From Metallyticus violacea (taxonomy: Eukaryota > Arthropoda > Insecta > Mantodea > Metallyticidae): a stretch of 64,000 bases of DNA. The position numbers were made by a program, and so were the translations under genes. The notes beneath the pieces were generated by a model. It worked only from the letters and a program-made list of their open reading frames with translations. It was not told the origin of the DNA and made no database searches. Location of the stretch: contig CM060833.1 of the NCBI GenBank assembly GCA_030762175.1, forward strand, positions 160,429,501 to 160,493,500, given 5' to 3'. Positions 12,243-24,926 of the stretch are shown piece by piece (position 1 is the first letter of the stretch; each line of letters starts with the position of its first letter).

Positions 12243-13645
12243 TTGGCTAACTTCTGCACATATTATAGCCTATTTAGCATTACCCAGGGGACACCACGTG
12301 GTGGCAGGCTACTTTATCCCCCATCTTTATCTGGATCTAAATGGGGCAGCCCAATGGAAGTTTTAAATAAAACATATAATAGATATATAAAACCAGTACT
12401 AAAACATGGATGTGAGCTACTATTAACAGCAACAGAAGAAAAAATGTAAGATTGAGAAATGCTAAAATCAATGTTTAAGACTGATAACAGGTGCCATGAA
12501 AACAACACCAATAAATGCATTTCTGGCCGGAACGAATAATAATCCAATGAAATGCATTGAAACTCAAGCGGCACAATTACATGAAATTAAAAACAAACCC
12601 AGGTAAACATCAATTGTTTCATCAACTATCCAAAGAACACAAACAAAGGTTACTTAGAGAAGAATTACAATTATTTAAACCTGGCAGAGAAGAACATCCC
12701 ATATCCCTCAAGAACTAATTCAATGGGTTGTATTAAGATGGTGACAGATAAAAAACTGACAAAACAATTAAATAAACAAGAACACTTAACAGAGATATGT
12801 AGAACTATAGCACTTGAACATCTACACAACCAATTCCCTGTAACAGAGAGGCTTAGAATGTACACAGATGGATCTGCAGACAAACAGAGAAATAATATGG
12901 GAGGTGATATGTATGGTAAATATTTCTCACATTATTTCACACTGCCTAGACAATCCACAAGTTATGAGGGTGAAATGGTCAATACAATGAGTGCTGGAAC
13001 AGATATACTAATAGGACTGATATAAAAGAAAATAAAATAGTGATTCTTACAGACTCGGCTTCTGCTATACAAGCTATAGAACAACATGATAGTTCATATG
13101 AATCTTACAATGTAAGGGATGTGAAATCTTATTATAGATTACTCCAAACAAAATTTCAACAAATAATACTACTGTGGATACCAGCACATGTGGAAGTGAT
13201 AGGTAACAAGAATGCAGACTTTCTGGCCAAAAAGGGGGCAGTGCTATATTCAAAACCAATAAAGCCATGTGGGTTAATTGTAAAATTAAAAAAATATCAA
13301 AATGACCATAGAACAAAAATATCAACATAATATCCAAGTGGAAATATCTAATAAAAATTATTATAATATAAAAGAAACAGTACTTAAAATAAAAAAATAT
13401 ATCAAGGAAGGAAGCGGTTGCTCATTTTAGACCGGCCACTGGACATGATTGTCTGGCAGAACATACATAAATTTGGTTTTATGAATGATAACACATGTAA
13501 GATCTGCAATACTGACAAGATTCTAAATGGAGAACATCTATTGAAATGCACAGAACTGAGGAAAGCTGCACATGATGGGAAAATACACACATTATATTGG
13601 CTGGCCAGGGAAAAATTGATGGATCAAAATCCTGCACATTAGATC
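12243..13645 (+). mobile_element. LINE C-terminal fragment with RNase H domain
   Basis: Fragments in several frames: NRYIKPVLKHGCELL (end of RT region), LRLITGAMKTTPIN-like sequence, then an RNase H domain. Within it are YTDGSADKQ (from 12861), LTDSASAIQAIEQ (from 13043) and LLWIPAHVEVIGNKNADFLA (from about 13172), covering the usual catalytic Asp and the carboxy-terminal H..GN..AD motif. A Cys/His knuckle follows (CKICNTDKILNGEHLLKC). RNase H-bearing non-LTR elements include the I, LOA and R1-like groups; which one is not clear. Several frameshifts show it is dead. Confidence 0.75.
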
Positions 13646-13659
13646 AACAACATGCTTGC

Positions 13660-14980
13660 AATACAATTTTAAATATATTTTAAATCAATTTTTCACCAGA
13701 TTTGGGTTTAACACCAAGTTATCAGCATCTGATGCAAAAATGTTTAACACCATAAAACTGTGCTATGTTTAGTTGTGTGCCATACAATGCCTATCTCAAA
13801 TTTCTTAAATATGACATCTCTACACCCTCTGAAATTATTTCAGTATAGTTCATTAACATCCTGTAAATACAGTGCTTTATATGCTTACACAATGTTTATG
13901 TTACACATAATAAGCATGCTGCAGATGGTGCATCCCATACCTCAATTCCATTTTCTAAAACATGTATAAAATCTTACGTTATAAAAGATGCTGGAATTGT
14001 TCTTCCTTGACTAAACAGGCATTGTATTCAAATTAACATTATTAAGTTCAGTCAACATAATATTTCTGATTTCATTGCTAGTATTTTTTTGTACATTTCA
14101 AACTAATTTACTGGTCTATTCCTTCCAATTTACCATTTTGGAATACTGCTGTTTAATTTATTTCTAATAGAATGCTTCAAGGATGGTAGTGCCCCATCAA
14201 ACTAGAACTACATGGAGAGTTTCAATAGTAATTGAATATCTTTTTACACTTACAGTAGCATATGCTGGAGAAAGTGAGGTCCAGCTACCCTACATGGTCA
14301 CGGATATATGGCCATAATATACAAGCCTATAAATTCATTTCTCATTAGATATGACAAGCAACTGGTACATACATGAGGCTTCTTTTCCATTACTATGTAG
14401 CAATTGAAAGCAATAAGGTGGTAACAAGCTTTTTTAGTTATATCACAACCAAGAAGCCAATACAATACAATGCAGTCTACATGTTGTTCTGTCTGAATGT
14501 TATTGGTTCATGGAATACTATTTAACTTCTGTAATCCTACCCACATAGGTCTTGATATAGTTATGGATAGTACATATAAAATGAATTTAGTAGTGTATTA
14601 TCAAAGCACAGGGTTGGGTGAATTCCAGTCATCTGATAACAATCTTTCTCAAAGTGATAATTCAAAAACCATACTTTGATCCTTTAGATGTAATGGTTCT
14701 CAGATAATGTTCTTCTTCTTCTTTTTGGAGAGCCAGAGCATGCAAGCCAAAAGGTAGTATCATCAGAAATGTTTTAATGTCTAAATGATCACTCATAAGG
14801 AGCACCTTTGATGCTTATAGCACAATTTCATTCTGGATGAGGCATCTATTTAGTAAACCTGATACTATAAATGAAATTTATTTTAACAAACAACATTACA
14901 ATTAAATTTACAAAATACTCTTAATTTGTAAATCATGAAACACTATAATTAATTTTTAAATTCTAAATAATTAAATACAA
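13660..14980. other. Intron, nothing recognised
   Basis: AT-rich sequence with a short TTC run near 14709-14722. No exon or repeat boundary was identified. Confidence 0.45.
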
Positions 14981-14989
14981 AATTTTCCA

Positions 14990-16425
14990 ATTAGCCCCTG
15001 CCTACTGGAATATTCAGGGGATCAGGCTCCAATGCAACCAAAAGCTCAATAATAACAGTATTTATTATTCCATTTACAAAATCCAAATTACCAAATTGAA
15101 TTTTACCAACCTTATAACTACTCATCTTTAGAGTTGCTTATTTCTCTGGATACTTACACACATCAACATTCTGGTTATTTCTGTATAAAAATTCAATCTG
15201 TTTCTCAATTCCATTCCTCTTCTACTCTCATTCTGAATTATTTCTCACAATTTTAAACCATTTCTCTCTTACCTTTCCTAAATACTTTCCTAGCTTTGTA
15301 ATGAACTTCTATTTTCTTTAAATAATTCACTTTGCCAATTCCTTATATTCCAGACTATACCACTTGTCAAACCTGAGTTCCCTCCTGCATAACTCGGTTT
15401 TTCTAACTCTAGAATATAGTGCAATGTTGCATCTACATTAACCTAAAAAGGGCAAACATCCATATGCAGTTACTGTCTAAGCCCCTTTAATTTTGTAATT
15501 CTCTTTCTTGGCCAAGCATATACTTCTCTTCTTATCACATACATCAATGTATATCTATCTACCATATTCCATGTTCAAATCTCTAAGTAATTCTAATGAA
15601 CCTTTATCTCTCAGACTGTCGGTCCTGGTGGTGTAGTGGTAATCAAACTTGCCTTGTAAACCCAAGGTCTTGGGTTCAAACCCAACCAGTATCAATTGAT
15701 TTTTTTGGGCTTACATTTACAGCATGAAAAAGAACCTCAAGCGTGAAAGAAAGGCCTCTGAGTAAAATTTGTTGACCGTTTCATGCCCTGAATAGAATGG
15801 GACGCTGATGACCTGAGATGTTAAACAACATCCGTAAATAAACCAAAATTAAAAAAATCAAAATCTCTCAGACTACTAAATAAATTTGTTTCTCAATATC
15901 CTCCAGTCATGTTCACACTTTTCTTCAAAAGCAACACTGAACATTACTGTCCCAATTTTTTCTAAAAATTTTTCACATTTTTGAAAACCAAATACTTTTC
16001 CATTTCATCCTTTCTTGAGCTGGTAGATATTGCTTAACAATATGCCCATCCTCTAAGGACTTAATTCTACACAAATATTTTAACCCTCATTTAATCACTT
16101 TAGCTTTACTCCCTATTCTATCCTGCTCAAGTAATGCTACTGCATTTGGTAAGGTTCTTGACAGCCCTAAGATCAATTGCAAAATTCTCTATGAATTTTA
16201 TCAGTATTTTTTCTTCCCTTTTCTACCCCCCATAGCTCCATACTAAACATAATTTTAGTTTTAACCATAGCATAATAAACTCTATCCAGTCAAATTACTT
16301 TCATATCTTTACTATAGCTTGGTCTGATACCTGCCATAGTTAACATACTTTTGCAAATACATCTTTCATTTGGTCACTCCATCTCCCATTGGAACTCAAT
16401 TTCAACCCTGAAGGACTGTTGTTTT
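14990..16425 (-). mobile_element. Antisense LINE C-terminal fragment, split by a SINE
   Basis: Minus-strand translation gives discontinuous LINE-like pieces: LEDGHIVKQYLPAQERMKW, then EKCEHDWRILRN, and after the SINE insertion DLNMEYGR and CRRELRFDKWYSLEY. They resemble the ORF2 tail of non-LTR elements where a subject-verb-like order TP.AI, LE..., ...W.... precedes the terminal knuckle. No catalytic motif survives, so the call rests on overall similarity to the other antisense LINE at 44750-48440. Confidence 0.45.
15618..15862 (+). mobile_element. SINE-A copy 1, tRNA-derived
   Basis: The 5' head has RNA polymerase III box A-like TGGTGTAGTGG and box B-like GGGTTCAAACCC spaced as in a tRNA. 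A body ending in CTGATGACCTGAG and a TAAATAAA-type tail follow. It is flanked by an exact 12-bp target-site duplication, ATCTCTCAGACT, at 15606-15617 and 15863-15874. It lies inside the antisense LINE fragment and lacks about 50 bp present in other copies. Confidence 0.92.
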
Positions 16426-16429
16426 AGAA

Positions 16430-16830
16430 AGGCCAAACCTTGCTGCTATTTCTGTAACTTTGAGCTGTTTGTCTTCCATAATTTCTCCTTCCACAAGAGC
16501 AATATTTTCAGGAGTGAGCACCTCCAATGACCAACCTGCATGATCGTCGTCTTCAACATTTTCTTGACCCATTTGAAAAAGTTTGGCTCATTTTTTTACA
16601 GTAGAATATGAAGGGGATGCTTCCCCACATATACCGTCCAATCACTGTTTAATTTCATTTGGAATAAATCCTCCTTTTGTGAAGAACTTTATAACAGCTA
16701 GATACTCCATTTTAACATGTCACATTTTTACATGTAGCCTTCTTTATGCAACTATATCTGAACACCTGAACACAGTGGAGTCAACAGCTGCAATTATTTG
16801 CTTAACAGATAAGGTGTGACACCAGATAAG
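16430..16830 (-). mobile_element. Mariner transposase N-terminal fragment
   Basis: Minus-strand reading MEYLAVIKFFTKGGFIPNEI, then SPSYSTVKK, GQENVEDD, and DKQLKVTEIAARFGLSKTTV is a mariner paired DNA-binding domain with two helix-turn-helix units. In-frame stops and a substituted W.AKF residue mark decay; the catalytic domain is absent. The copy is cut off near 16430. Confidence 0.78.
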
Positions 16831-18672
16831 GCTTTTGTGAAGGCTATGATTATCGGTAAGGCCGGAAGCTTATGGACCTACTCTCATACATTCTTTAAAA
16901 TTTATTTACATGGAAGCAGATAAATGTGCAGATAGTAAAATATCAATTAATTTTTTAGATATTTTTTTCATATTATTGTTTACTTTTTAATTTTTGGTTT
17001 TTTAATTAATGACAAAGGATAAAATAAATATTAGATATAAATATACTGCATCTATTAATTTGATACATAAGAAAATAAAATAGGAAGAGCCATGAGACAA
17101 AAAGCAGCATGCATTAAAAATAATTTCCCATGTCCTTTTATGTGGAAAAAATGGCAGTGCATTTATAATGCAAGCATTGCACCATATTTTTGTTCTAATT
17201 CTTCAAGTAATATTACCAGCTACTATTGATATGGATGATCATTGTACAGGTGATATTCTCAGGGTGATCAGCTAAGAAGCAACTTTGTTAATATTCATGT
17301 TTTTTCACTCTCGACTTGTACCCAACTCAGGGAATGCTGAGCAGAATGTGAATACACACATTTGACCATTTAAAAATATTGTAATTTATTTTCAGCATTA
17401 ACATTGCTACACAATTAATGCTGCTACACAATTAATGCATTTGATCATTTTCATATAAAATACATTTCATATATATTACATATTCTTTCATGGGGATGCA
17501 ATTAGCAGTATAAAATTGATTTTATGACCTTTGAAATACTAAGTAGTGAATTAGTTAACACTGTGGACATTAATCCAGAAAAGGTGATATAAGGGACTAG
17601 TGTTCCAAATGTTTGCGAAAGTGAGTTATATGCAGTCTAAATCAAATCAATTGGTTTTAGTGTACTAGCTTTTACTTGGAAGGCGTTATTTATAAAATTT
17701 TGAAAACTAAGGTTTGTGACCATAACTTACTTACTCCAGTATTTTTATATAAGCAGTATAGTACTGAATGTTCTGAAATAAGCATGATCCTGCCTGCATA
17801 TCCTCTGTTGTAGAATATTTACATAATATATATAGTTTTTAATCTTGTGTAAATTTACAACACATTAAGAAGGCATATCTTTTCTAACCTAATACCTATG
17901 GCTTAAGTGCATAACATACAATAATATGCTATGCAAGTTGTAATATTGCATACATTGATAGCAGCTAAATTTTTAACAAAGAGGTAAGAAGGAGTAAATG
18001 AAGTTGCAGCTAACAAATATTGCTTATGATATCATAAAAATTAAGTCTTACAACAGGTATCCATCTAAAATTAGGAGTTTTAAAAGGGAAAAACAGTGGT
18101 AGTTAATTAAATGGCTGAAATCTAAAATGCCACAAGAAAGTTCATAAATATAGATTAATTTCCATTTTTTTTCCATACCAGATAATTTGTTCATTATCGT
18201 ATGAAACAAAAGGCTAATGTAATGATTCATGTAATTTTTACTGAAGAATAAAAGTAACTTTAAGGGCCACAGTTGATCAAGTTTTAGTTATATAAACATT
18301 TCTGAATCATTTCCTAAAATAACAGTACCTACTCACATTTGACATAGTTCTCAGTGTTTTAATAACCTTTTAATTCTTTCAAAGACTTAAATATATAAAT
18401 TTACATCAGCAACTGCCATATAACTTGACTAACACCATTGAAGGAAAGATGATTTTCCATTTGATATTTCTGTTCATTTCATAATTGAAAAATTGATATG
18501 TATTTTTGCAATAGAAATGGAAATAATTTATTCAAAGATATCTGTGGGGGTAGGAGGGTGGTAGCAGTAAATTTGTAACACATTTGATACAGCAAGGTGA
18601 GTGGATGTAATTTTATGCCTGTTGCCTTTGCTATTCTTTGCTTGGCTTGCTTGCTACACGCTGCTATTGTAG
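16831..18672. other. Intron, nothing recognised apart from a short direct repeat
   Basis: AT-rich sequence. A 15-bp unit GCTACACAATTAATG is repeated in tandem at about 17405-17438. The polypyrimidine-like tract TTGCTATTCTTTGCTTGG before 18672 serves the following exon. Confidence 0.45.
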
Positions 18673-18834
18673 GTGGCTTCACCAATACGGTGGTGGCGCT
18701 GGATTCACTTGGAAAACGTGGTGCTAATGGAAATGGAAACAGCAATGGTGCACAGAACTTGGGAGCATCCCCAGCTGTCACTGTCCACTGCTACTCCAAA
18801 GATGACCAACCTTTGCTACTTCAGCAGAATCATC
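18673..18834 (+). CDS. sei: Erg-type K+ channel, C-terminal tail exon 2
   Basis: Exon between acceptor TATTGTAG| and donor CATC|GTATGT. It begins with two bases that complete a Gly codon from the previous exon and ends with one base of an Arg codon completed by the next. It encodes 53 residues (GFTNTVVALDSLGKRGANGN, then NSNGAQNLGASP and CYSKDDQPLLLQ), a Gly/Asn-rich, probably disordered stretch of the cytoplasmic tail. Another frame over the same bases is open too (MASPIRWWRW...), but only the chosen frame keeps phase on both sides. No domain is recognisable. Confidence 0.8.
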
Positions 18835-19260
18835 GTATGTATATCTTTATTGGTGAAGGACCTATATGCATTACCCCAGATAAGGATATCATATATTTCA
18901 TAATATTTTCCTGTATATTACTGGCCATTAATTGTTTTTATTTTAATTATTTAATTATTATTATGCAAAAATACTTATGATAATGATAAAAGTAATGATA
19001 ATTGCTTTTTTATTAGCTACAATAAGTATTAGTATTTTAATTAAAATCATGAGCCTTCAATATAAATCAGATGTAGTATTATGAGGAAAAGTCATCAAAT
19101 ATCAGGAATTTAATTCTATCATAAAACAAATGCATAATGAAAATTCTTATTTTGGGACACAAGATGACTCCTTGTCAAGATGATTTAGCAGTGTATACCT
19201 TCACAATAGCTTATAGAACGGGCTATTCCACTGTCAAATTTCACTATGTAAGAGCAACAA
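18835..19260. other. Intron, nothing recognised
   Basis: AT-rich sequence between the exon donor and a mariner relic. Confidence 0.45.
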
Positions 19261-19269
19261 TGCATTATT

Positions 19270-20110
19270 CATTTATTGTGGTCAGAGTTAATGAAGCCTT
19301 CTGAAATCTACAGCAGAAGAAAGATTCAGTATGGGGATATTTCAGTCAGGGATCAGTGTAAGACAGATGGAAAGATTTAAAAACTGAAGACAAAATGTCA
19401 GTGATGAACACTAGAATGGGAAACCAGGATGCTCTGCAACTGAGATAGTGAAACAGCAGATTGGGCAGTGAATCTGTGACTACAAGCAAGTCACGGCTGA
19501 TAAAATTGCTGTAGGATTCAATATACATCACTGCTGTGCATAACAATATTATCTATAATGACCTTGGGTGCAGCAGATGAGTTAAGGTAGCTCTACAGTG
19601 ATCACAAGAAGTGCTGCAAAAATTGGTTAGGAGTAATGAATTGTAATGCTCATAAAGAGATGCTTTCACCATTATTTTTGACATGATATGAGTACAGCAT
19701 TATAAACCAAAGAATAAGAGATAATTCATACACCTGTCATTTTTGGTCAACAAAAAATCAGACATGAGCTTCCGCTGGGAAAGTCAAGCTTCTTTTGCAA
19801 TGTCAGTGACCTGAAATTGGTGCACTTAAAGGAAAAGGGTCACAAAATTTAGCACTTTGCAGAAAGATTGAAGTTTGCAATGTAATCAAAATGGCTGGAG
19901 GTAGCTCCTGCTACCTCCTACAGCAATGAATACAATGATCTGAATTTTAAATTGTTGAAACATTTTTTAAACAATTCAAACTCGATAAGATTGGACTTTC
20001 ACTTATTAGTACTTTAAAAGAACACTTATGGAACAGAAGTTTGCAGTTGACAATGAGGTAACAGAGGAAGGCAAAGGTTAAAAGTAAGTATGTATCCAGA
20101 TAGGATATAC
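19270..20110 (+). mobile_element. Mariner-type transposase relic
   Basis: Broken frames in mariner order: KPSEIYSRRKIQYGDISV (first helix-turn-helix), DSIYITAVHNNIIYNDLG (second helix-turn-helix and WVP approach), DHKKCCKNW, NSYTCHFWSTKNQT (the W.HHY.PETK catalytic approach), SAGKVKLLLQ, and SDF/GPLKEHLW.RSL-like sequence near 20010-20040 (the third-Asp region). Stops and indels throughout. Same broad family as the copy at 50370-51035. Confidence 0.6.
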
Positions 20111-20599
20111 CCCTTCCCCCATGAAAAGGGGGCAAAGAGCAAAAAAGTGAAGGGAGGTAAAAGGGAGGAGTATAAAAGAAAACCAGAGTAAAGAAAAGAA
20201 AGATTAAAGCTACTAGTTTCACTTTCTAAAAATAGGTAATAATAAAATTTAGCAATCATCCTCACATACATCAATTTTTGGAGGGAGCTGATAAAGAGCT
20301 CCTGATAATTAGTAGGAAGTGTGTAAACCAACTAGGTTGTTATTATCACTGCTTATAGCCAAACAAAAGGTGCTAATGTACTGATGTCAGTGCAATATTA
20401 TGAGACATTTCTAACTCTTTTGACTCCAGGAGCATTCAAGTAGAATTTTTTATTATCATACATTAATGGACTAACCTCTCTCAACAACTGTACAGTCATG
20501 TTGTTTCTCACTGTGCTTTTCTCATTCATTTTCTCCATTATGTTATGTTTAATTTTTATTTTGTACAGTATTCAATATCAAATATAGATCAAACCAATT

Positions 20600-21007
20600 G
20601 TGAAAAAATGTCAATTGGTAAAGGTAAAGGTAAAGGTAAAGGTAAAATTAAAGGAAAAAAATCTAGGATATGCTGTAGCTGATAGGAATGATAACTCATC
20701 TACCATAACAGCAGAAGCTGTAGCTGTGAGTGATATACCTGGAGTAACAGAGAAATTTGTGGTTGAATATTCAACGAACAGAATGAAAACAGTTGTTTTG
20801 AATGCTAATTTTATGGATTTAGATTATGCATTCAAAATTTTATGGATTCAGAGTATACGTTCAGTCAAAGATCACCATATTCTGCTCTTACAACAGATTA
20901 ACAGACAAAAATTGCCTGGAGTACTGCATTTGCACCTGATGTATTATTTGCTTTCCCAACACAATGTTACAGGAAAAGGAATGTGCACTTCCAGAGAGAG
21001 TGAATAA
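20600..21007 (+). other. 135-codon open frame of unknown origin
   Basis: An unusually long open frame for this AT content. It starts in a GGTAAA repeat (20618-20646, giving a Lys/Val run) and then reads YAVADRNDNSSTITAEAVAV, IPGVTEKFVVEYSTNRMKTV and so on. I recognise no domain. A near-perfect local repeat of TTTTATGGATT (20811 and 20840) lies inside. It could be TE-derived; no splice signals or promoter tie it to a gene. Confidence 0.2.
20618..20646 (+). repeat. (GGTAAA)n short tandem repeat
   Basis: Five near-identical hexamers AAAGGT/GGTAAA in tandem. Confidence 0.85.
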
Positions 21008-21324
21008 TAATGGGAATGACAAAAATACTAAAACAAAAGTTTTGGGCTCTTGTAATTTAGAATGTATATATTGCAATTCTTCAAAGTCATTTGATATGTA
21101 GTTTGAAGAATGCTATTTACTTAAGTCCTCAAAACTAAAATAAGGTTACAGAAGTATATTAAAAGCTCATCCAATAAGAAATGCACTGAGTGGATTGTAG
21201 CAAATGTTTTGCAATTTTAGGAAATGGGACCTTTATATGAGTAGCATAGATCAATTTACATTGTGCATTTGTTACACTCATGAAGATACCTTGAAGGAAT
21301 TTTCTTGGTTCCTTTAAAGTGTAT

Positions 21325-21617
21325 TTTTTTTGAGTAGTGTTTAATGCCCATTTTTACTACTGAGGCACCACAGGCGGTGGACACTGATGATACATGAAAA
21401 TGAAATGATATATTGGGAAAGGATTTTTTTTTTAAAAAAATAAGGAAGGAAGCGTTCCAGGCCTAAGTTTAGGTACCTCCCCAGCATTTGCCAGTTATGA
21501 AGACTGAGGAAAACCTGGAAAAAACCCCAGTCAGGGAGGACAGTCCTGGCGGGATTCAAACTGCAGACCTCCCGCTCATGAGTCCATGCCTTAACGACCT
21601 CGGCCACTCGTGGCGGT
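21325..21617 (-). mobile_element. SINE-B copy 1, class II tRNA-derived
   Basis: On the minus strand the head reads GTGGCCGAGGTCGTTAAGGC (box A of Ser/Leu-type tRNAs) and box B-like GTTTGAATCCC, then a body with GGTTTTTTCCAGGTTTTCCT and GCCTGGAACG, ending in a TTAAACAC-type tail. Exact 12-bp target duplication TTTAAAGTGTAT at 21313-21324 and 21618-21629. This is the most complete SINE-B copy of the window with 56926-57208. Confidence 0.9.
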
Positions 21618-21879
21618 TTTAAAGTGTATGATTTGAGTGGTGAAGTTATCAATGAGAAAATTTCAATAAATGCAAAGACTTGGGATTAAATTTGGATCAC
21701 ATTATTGTGTAGAAGTAAATGAAACTGCCAGCATTTGAGGGATAATTAGCAGTGTGCAGCCAAGATTACATATATAAAGTTATTTACAAAGGCATCTGTG
21801 AACATTGTGTACCTCATTGATCAAAATTGGTGCTTTCTCATTATCTGTTTCTGAAAGAGTTATGTAAGAATGTGCAACC

Positions 21880-22865
21880 TTTTCAAAAAAAAAAATCCAG
21901 GGAACAAATGACAGAAAAATGCTGGAAAGTAAAAATACAAAACTGCAGGCATAGAGCACTATGATTCCTCAAACAAGTTCTGTGAGTTATTTGAATCAAG
22001 TCATTATCTTATGGGAGCTATCTGCCACCATCTTAACCATGGCATAATCTGCATCAATGCTATTGACTGCCTGGAGAAGAGTTACTTTCCCTCCCCTTAA
22101 AAACTTGGGCTGATCTTCAGTTTCATCCTCTCACAGTCAGCAGCCTGCTTTCAAAGCCCAAATCATGATCTGACATCTGCTGTTTATTATATTGAAGACA
22201 TAAATAATGATGAAGCTGGAAAGATGCAAGAAAATGCCAGACTGCATTTTGCCAATGTTTTCAAATCTTGCTTCAAACTAGTAGAAGGTGTCTTGAGTGA
22301 AGTTAAATATCAAGTGAATAGATCAAGTATACACTTCTTATTAATAAACTCCTACGAAAAACCCACCCTTTATTTAAAATTTCAACTGGTTGTTGAGAGG
22401 AGCATTTCAAAACAGCAATATTTATATTTATATAACCAATTTGCAGATGTAGGGAAATATTTTCTGATAGCAAAAATATTTTTCTTCAGCCACAAAAAAG
22501 TAGATGAAAGAAAAGTGAAATATCTTACCAAAATTGAGTACTATTGGATTGATTTTGATTCAGATAATCAAACTAAACTGCAGTCTGTACGTGAAAAATT
22601 GCATACAGAATCACATATACCTCTCTGGTGGAGGAGAATGTATTGGATGCATGAAACCTAGCCTTCTTTTTCTCATTCAGCAAGCTGCATTGAGAATCTT
22701 GACTGCTTATCCATATCAGCAGCATTAGTAGAGAGATCTTTTCTACTGAATAGAATAAAATCATATCTCTGAAATAAATTGGGTAGTGAGTGGCTTGTAA
22801 GACTTACTCTTCCATCTATTCATTTCAACTTATCCTTAATGTTGACCAGGGAAGAGAAAATTGTT
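21880..22865 (+). mobile_element. hAT transposase relic
   Basis: The 3' part reads CLSISAALVERSFLLNRIKS followed by YL*NKLGSEWLVRLTLPSIH across frames, which matches the hAT C-terminal dimerisation region (ERSFS.L.RIKTYLR..M...RL..L.LL.IH). Upstream, a 145-codon open frame (22224-22661) occupies the expected central transposase position but shows no motif I can name. Terminal inverted repeats were not found. Confidence 0.65.
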
Positions 22866-24926
22866 TCTTTAAGCAATTTTTTACAATTCACCTTTGAGTT
22901 ATCAATTTCATTGGTTTCATCAATCTAGGGTAAATTCTTCCAATTTACGGTTTCCTAAGGTTTTTGATTTTATTTCCTTTTCTTTTCTTCCTTTTAACCA
23001 AATAATTTAAAAATTCAGAAACTACATTTGAGAAATGCAAGTTTTCTTGATTATCCCAATAGTTCAATGTAAATATAGCTATCCATTAATCTAAGTATTA
23101 TAGGCGTTCATATGTTGCAGACCATTAAGGTTTGCACTCATATCCTTACCAAGAAGTTCTATTATCATTTTTGTCTCCTTACTCCCAAAAATAAGTTCTG
23201 CTTCTTGCCTGGTTAAAGGCCACACCAAAAAGCTGTTAGTGGATGAGTGGATCAAGTGGCAAAGCAGGGTGATTATGTACGAACAAATTGTTTCCAAATA
23301 TAAGAAAGTTATGAAATTCCTACTATTTAATGACTTCCCTTTTATAGGTCCTGCTCCAAAATAATTTTAAAATTGATATCCCTTTCTCCAGTAACAAAGA
23401 ACTTGCTTTTATAGCTATAACCATGATCAACTCTATTCACGAATGTTAAAACTTGGGAAGTGCTGCAGAGTAGCTGAAGGGAACAACGAACAACAAAGGC
23501 AAAAGTAAATCTCTTAAGATTTATTTCCATTATACATTTTAAAATCATAAATTCACTATCAATATTTAAATAATTTCACCACATAATATTAAAGCAAATT
23601 TCATTTTATATATTAATTGTTTTATTAAAATATGCATTCAACTCAACGAAAATTTAATATTCATAGGAACTATAATTTTAATTATTACTATCATTCAATT
23701 ATTACTAAATTCAATTTTTGAATATCACTTACATTCATATTACTTTTTGGGTATCTGTATCGACCCTATTATGCAACTTAATAGGATACATTTTTCTCTC
23801 CAGGTAAAATATGCCTAAATTTGTGGCCAAATATTGAAACATGTTGTAGTCAACCATGTATGTTTAGAAAGGGTTTACTTTCAAGAAGACTGTAATCTGC
23901 AATTGATAATGTTCAATTGTTTTTGTGTTTCAAGTTTAATAGGAATGTTACAGTTCTCAGTACTGAAGAGGGGCTTATTATGCCTTTATTCTTTTGATTG
24001 CAGTTAATATGAGATAACTGTCTTTGCATAATTGTAATCTGTGAATTAATAAATTAATTATTTGTTATATATGCTAAATTGCTTATAATTAAAATAAAAT
24101 AGTGCTTCATTTGATACAATAAAATTAGAAATACTACACCTCATATGCAGCTTATTATCATATTGATTTTAGGTATAGCCTGTCTACTCATATAATTTTT
24201 ATATCTCGCCTATTAAGCATGCTGTAGTTCTGAGTTCTAGAGCATATATACCTATGTAAGAGCATTAAAAATATAGTATTTAATGTTTTGACATTGCTAT
24301 AAGAAAACTATGTGTACAAATTTGAAATCAGCTATTTCATTTAAGTTAGTAGATCATGAATAATAGAAGACTACAATAATTTAATAATTTTGGCATTAAT
24401 TTCTATTTAGGATTTTATTTCATAAAATATTATTTTCAAATTAGTTACTTTCATAAGTGCAATTAACTAACTCTTTTAAACTATATTCTAAATATTATAA
24501 ATAGTAAATCCAAAAATGAAATCAAGCTATTCAGTTAAGAAGTTTGAGTTTATAGTCTGTTGTTTTACAAGGTTTATTAATTTAGAAGACAAGGCTAGAT
24601 ATTTTCAGTTTTTATACACAAGTCTCTTATGGCAGTGTTCAATCCCTACATTGCATATTTTGAAATTCACCTCTATGCTCGTATATTAGTGTGTTCAAAG
24701 TTGTAAGCAGACTAAATTGAACAATTGTGGTAAATATGAATAATGTCTAAACAGTTAAGTAAATGAATAAACTCATGTGATATATGTCATACTAAACACT
24801 CGTATAAGTAAATGTTGGAAATATTTTTAATTTACCATTTTTTTGAAGAAATTGTTTACCATTACCATTCACTGTTGTGGAAGTTAGAAATGTAGTACAA
24901 TAGCTTAGCAGTGCTATTGTATTGTA
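22866..24926. other. Intron, nothing recognised
   Basis: Very AT-rich sequence. A minus-strand frame at 23342-23548 and others are short and lack motifs. Confidence 0.45.
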
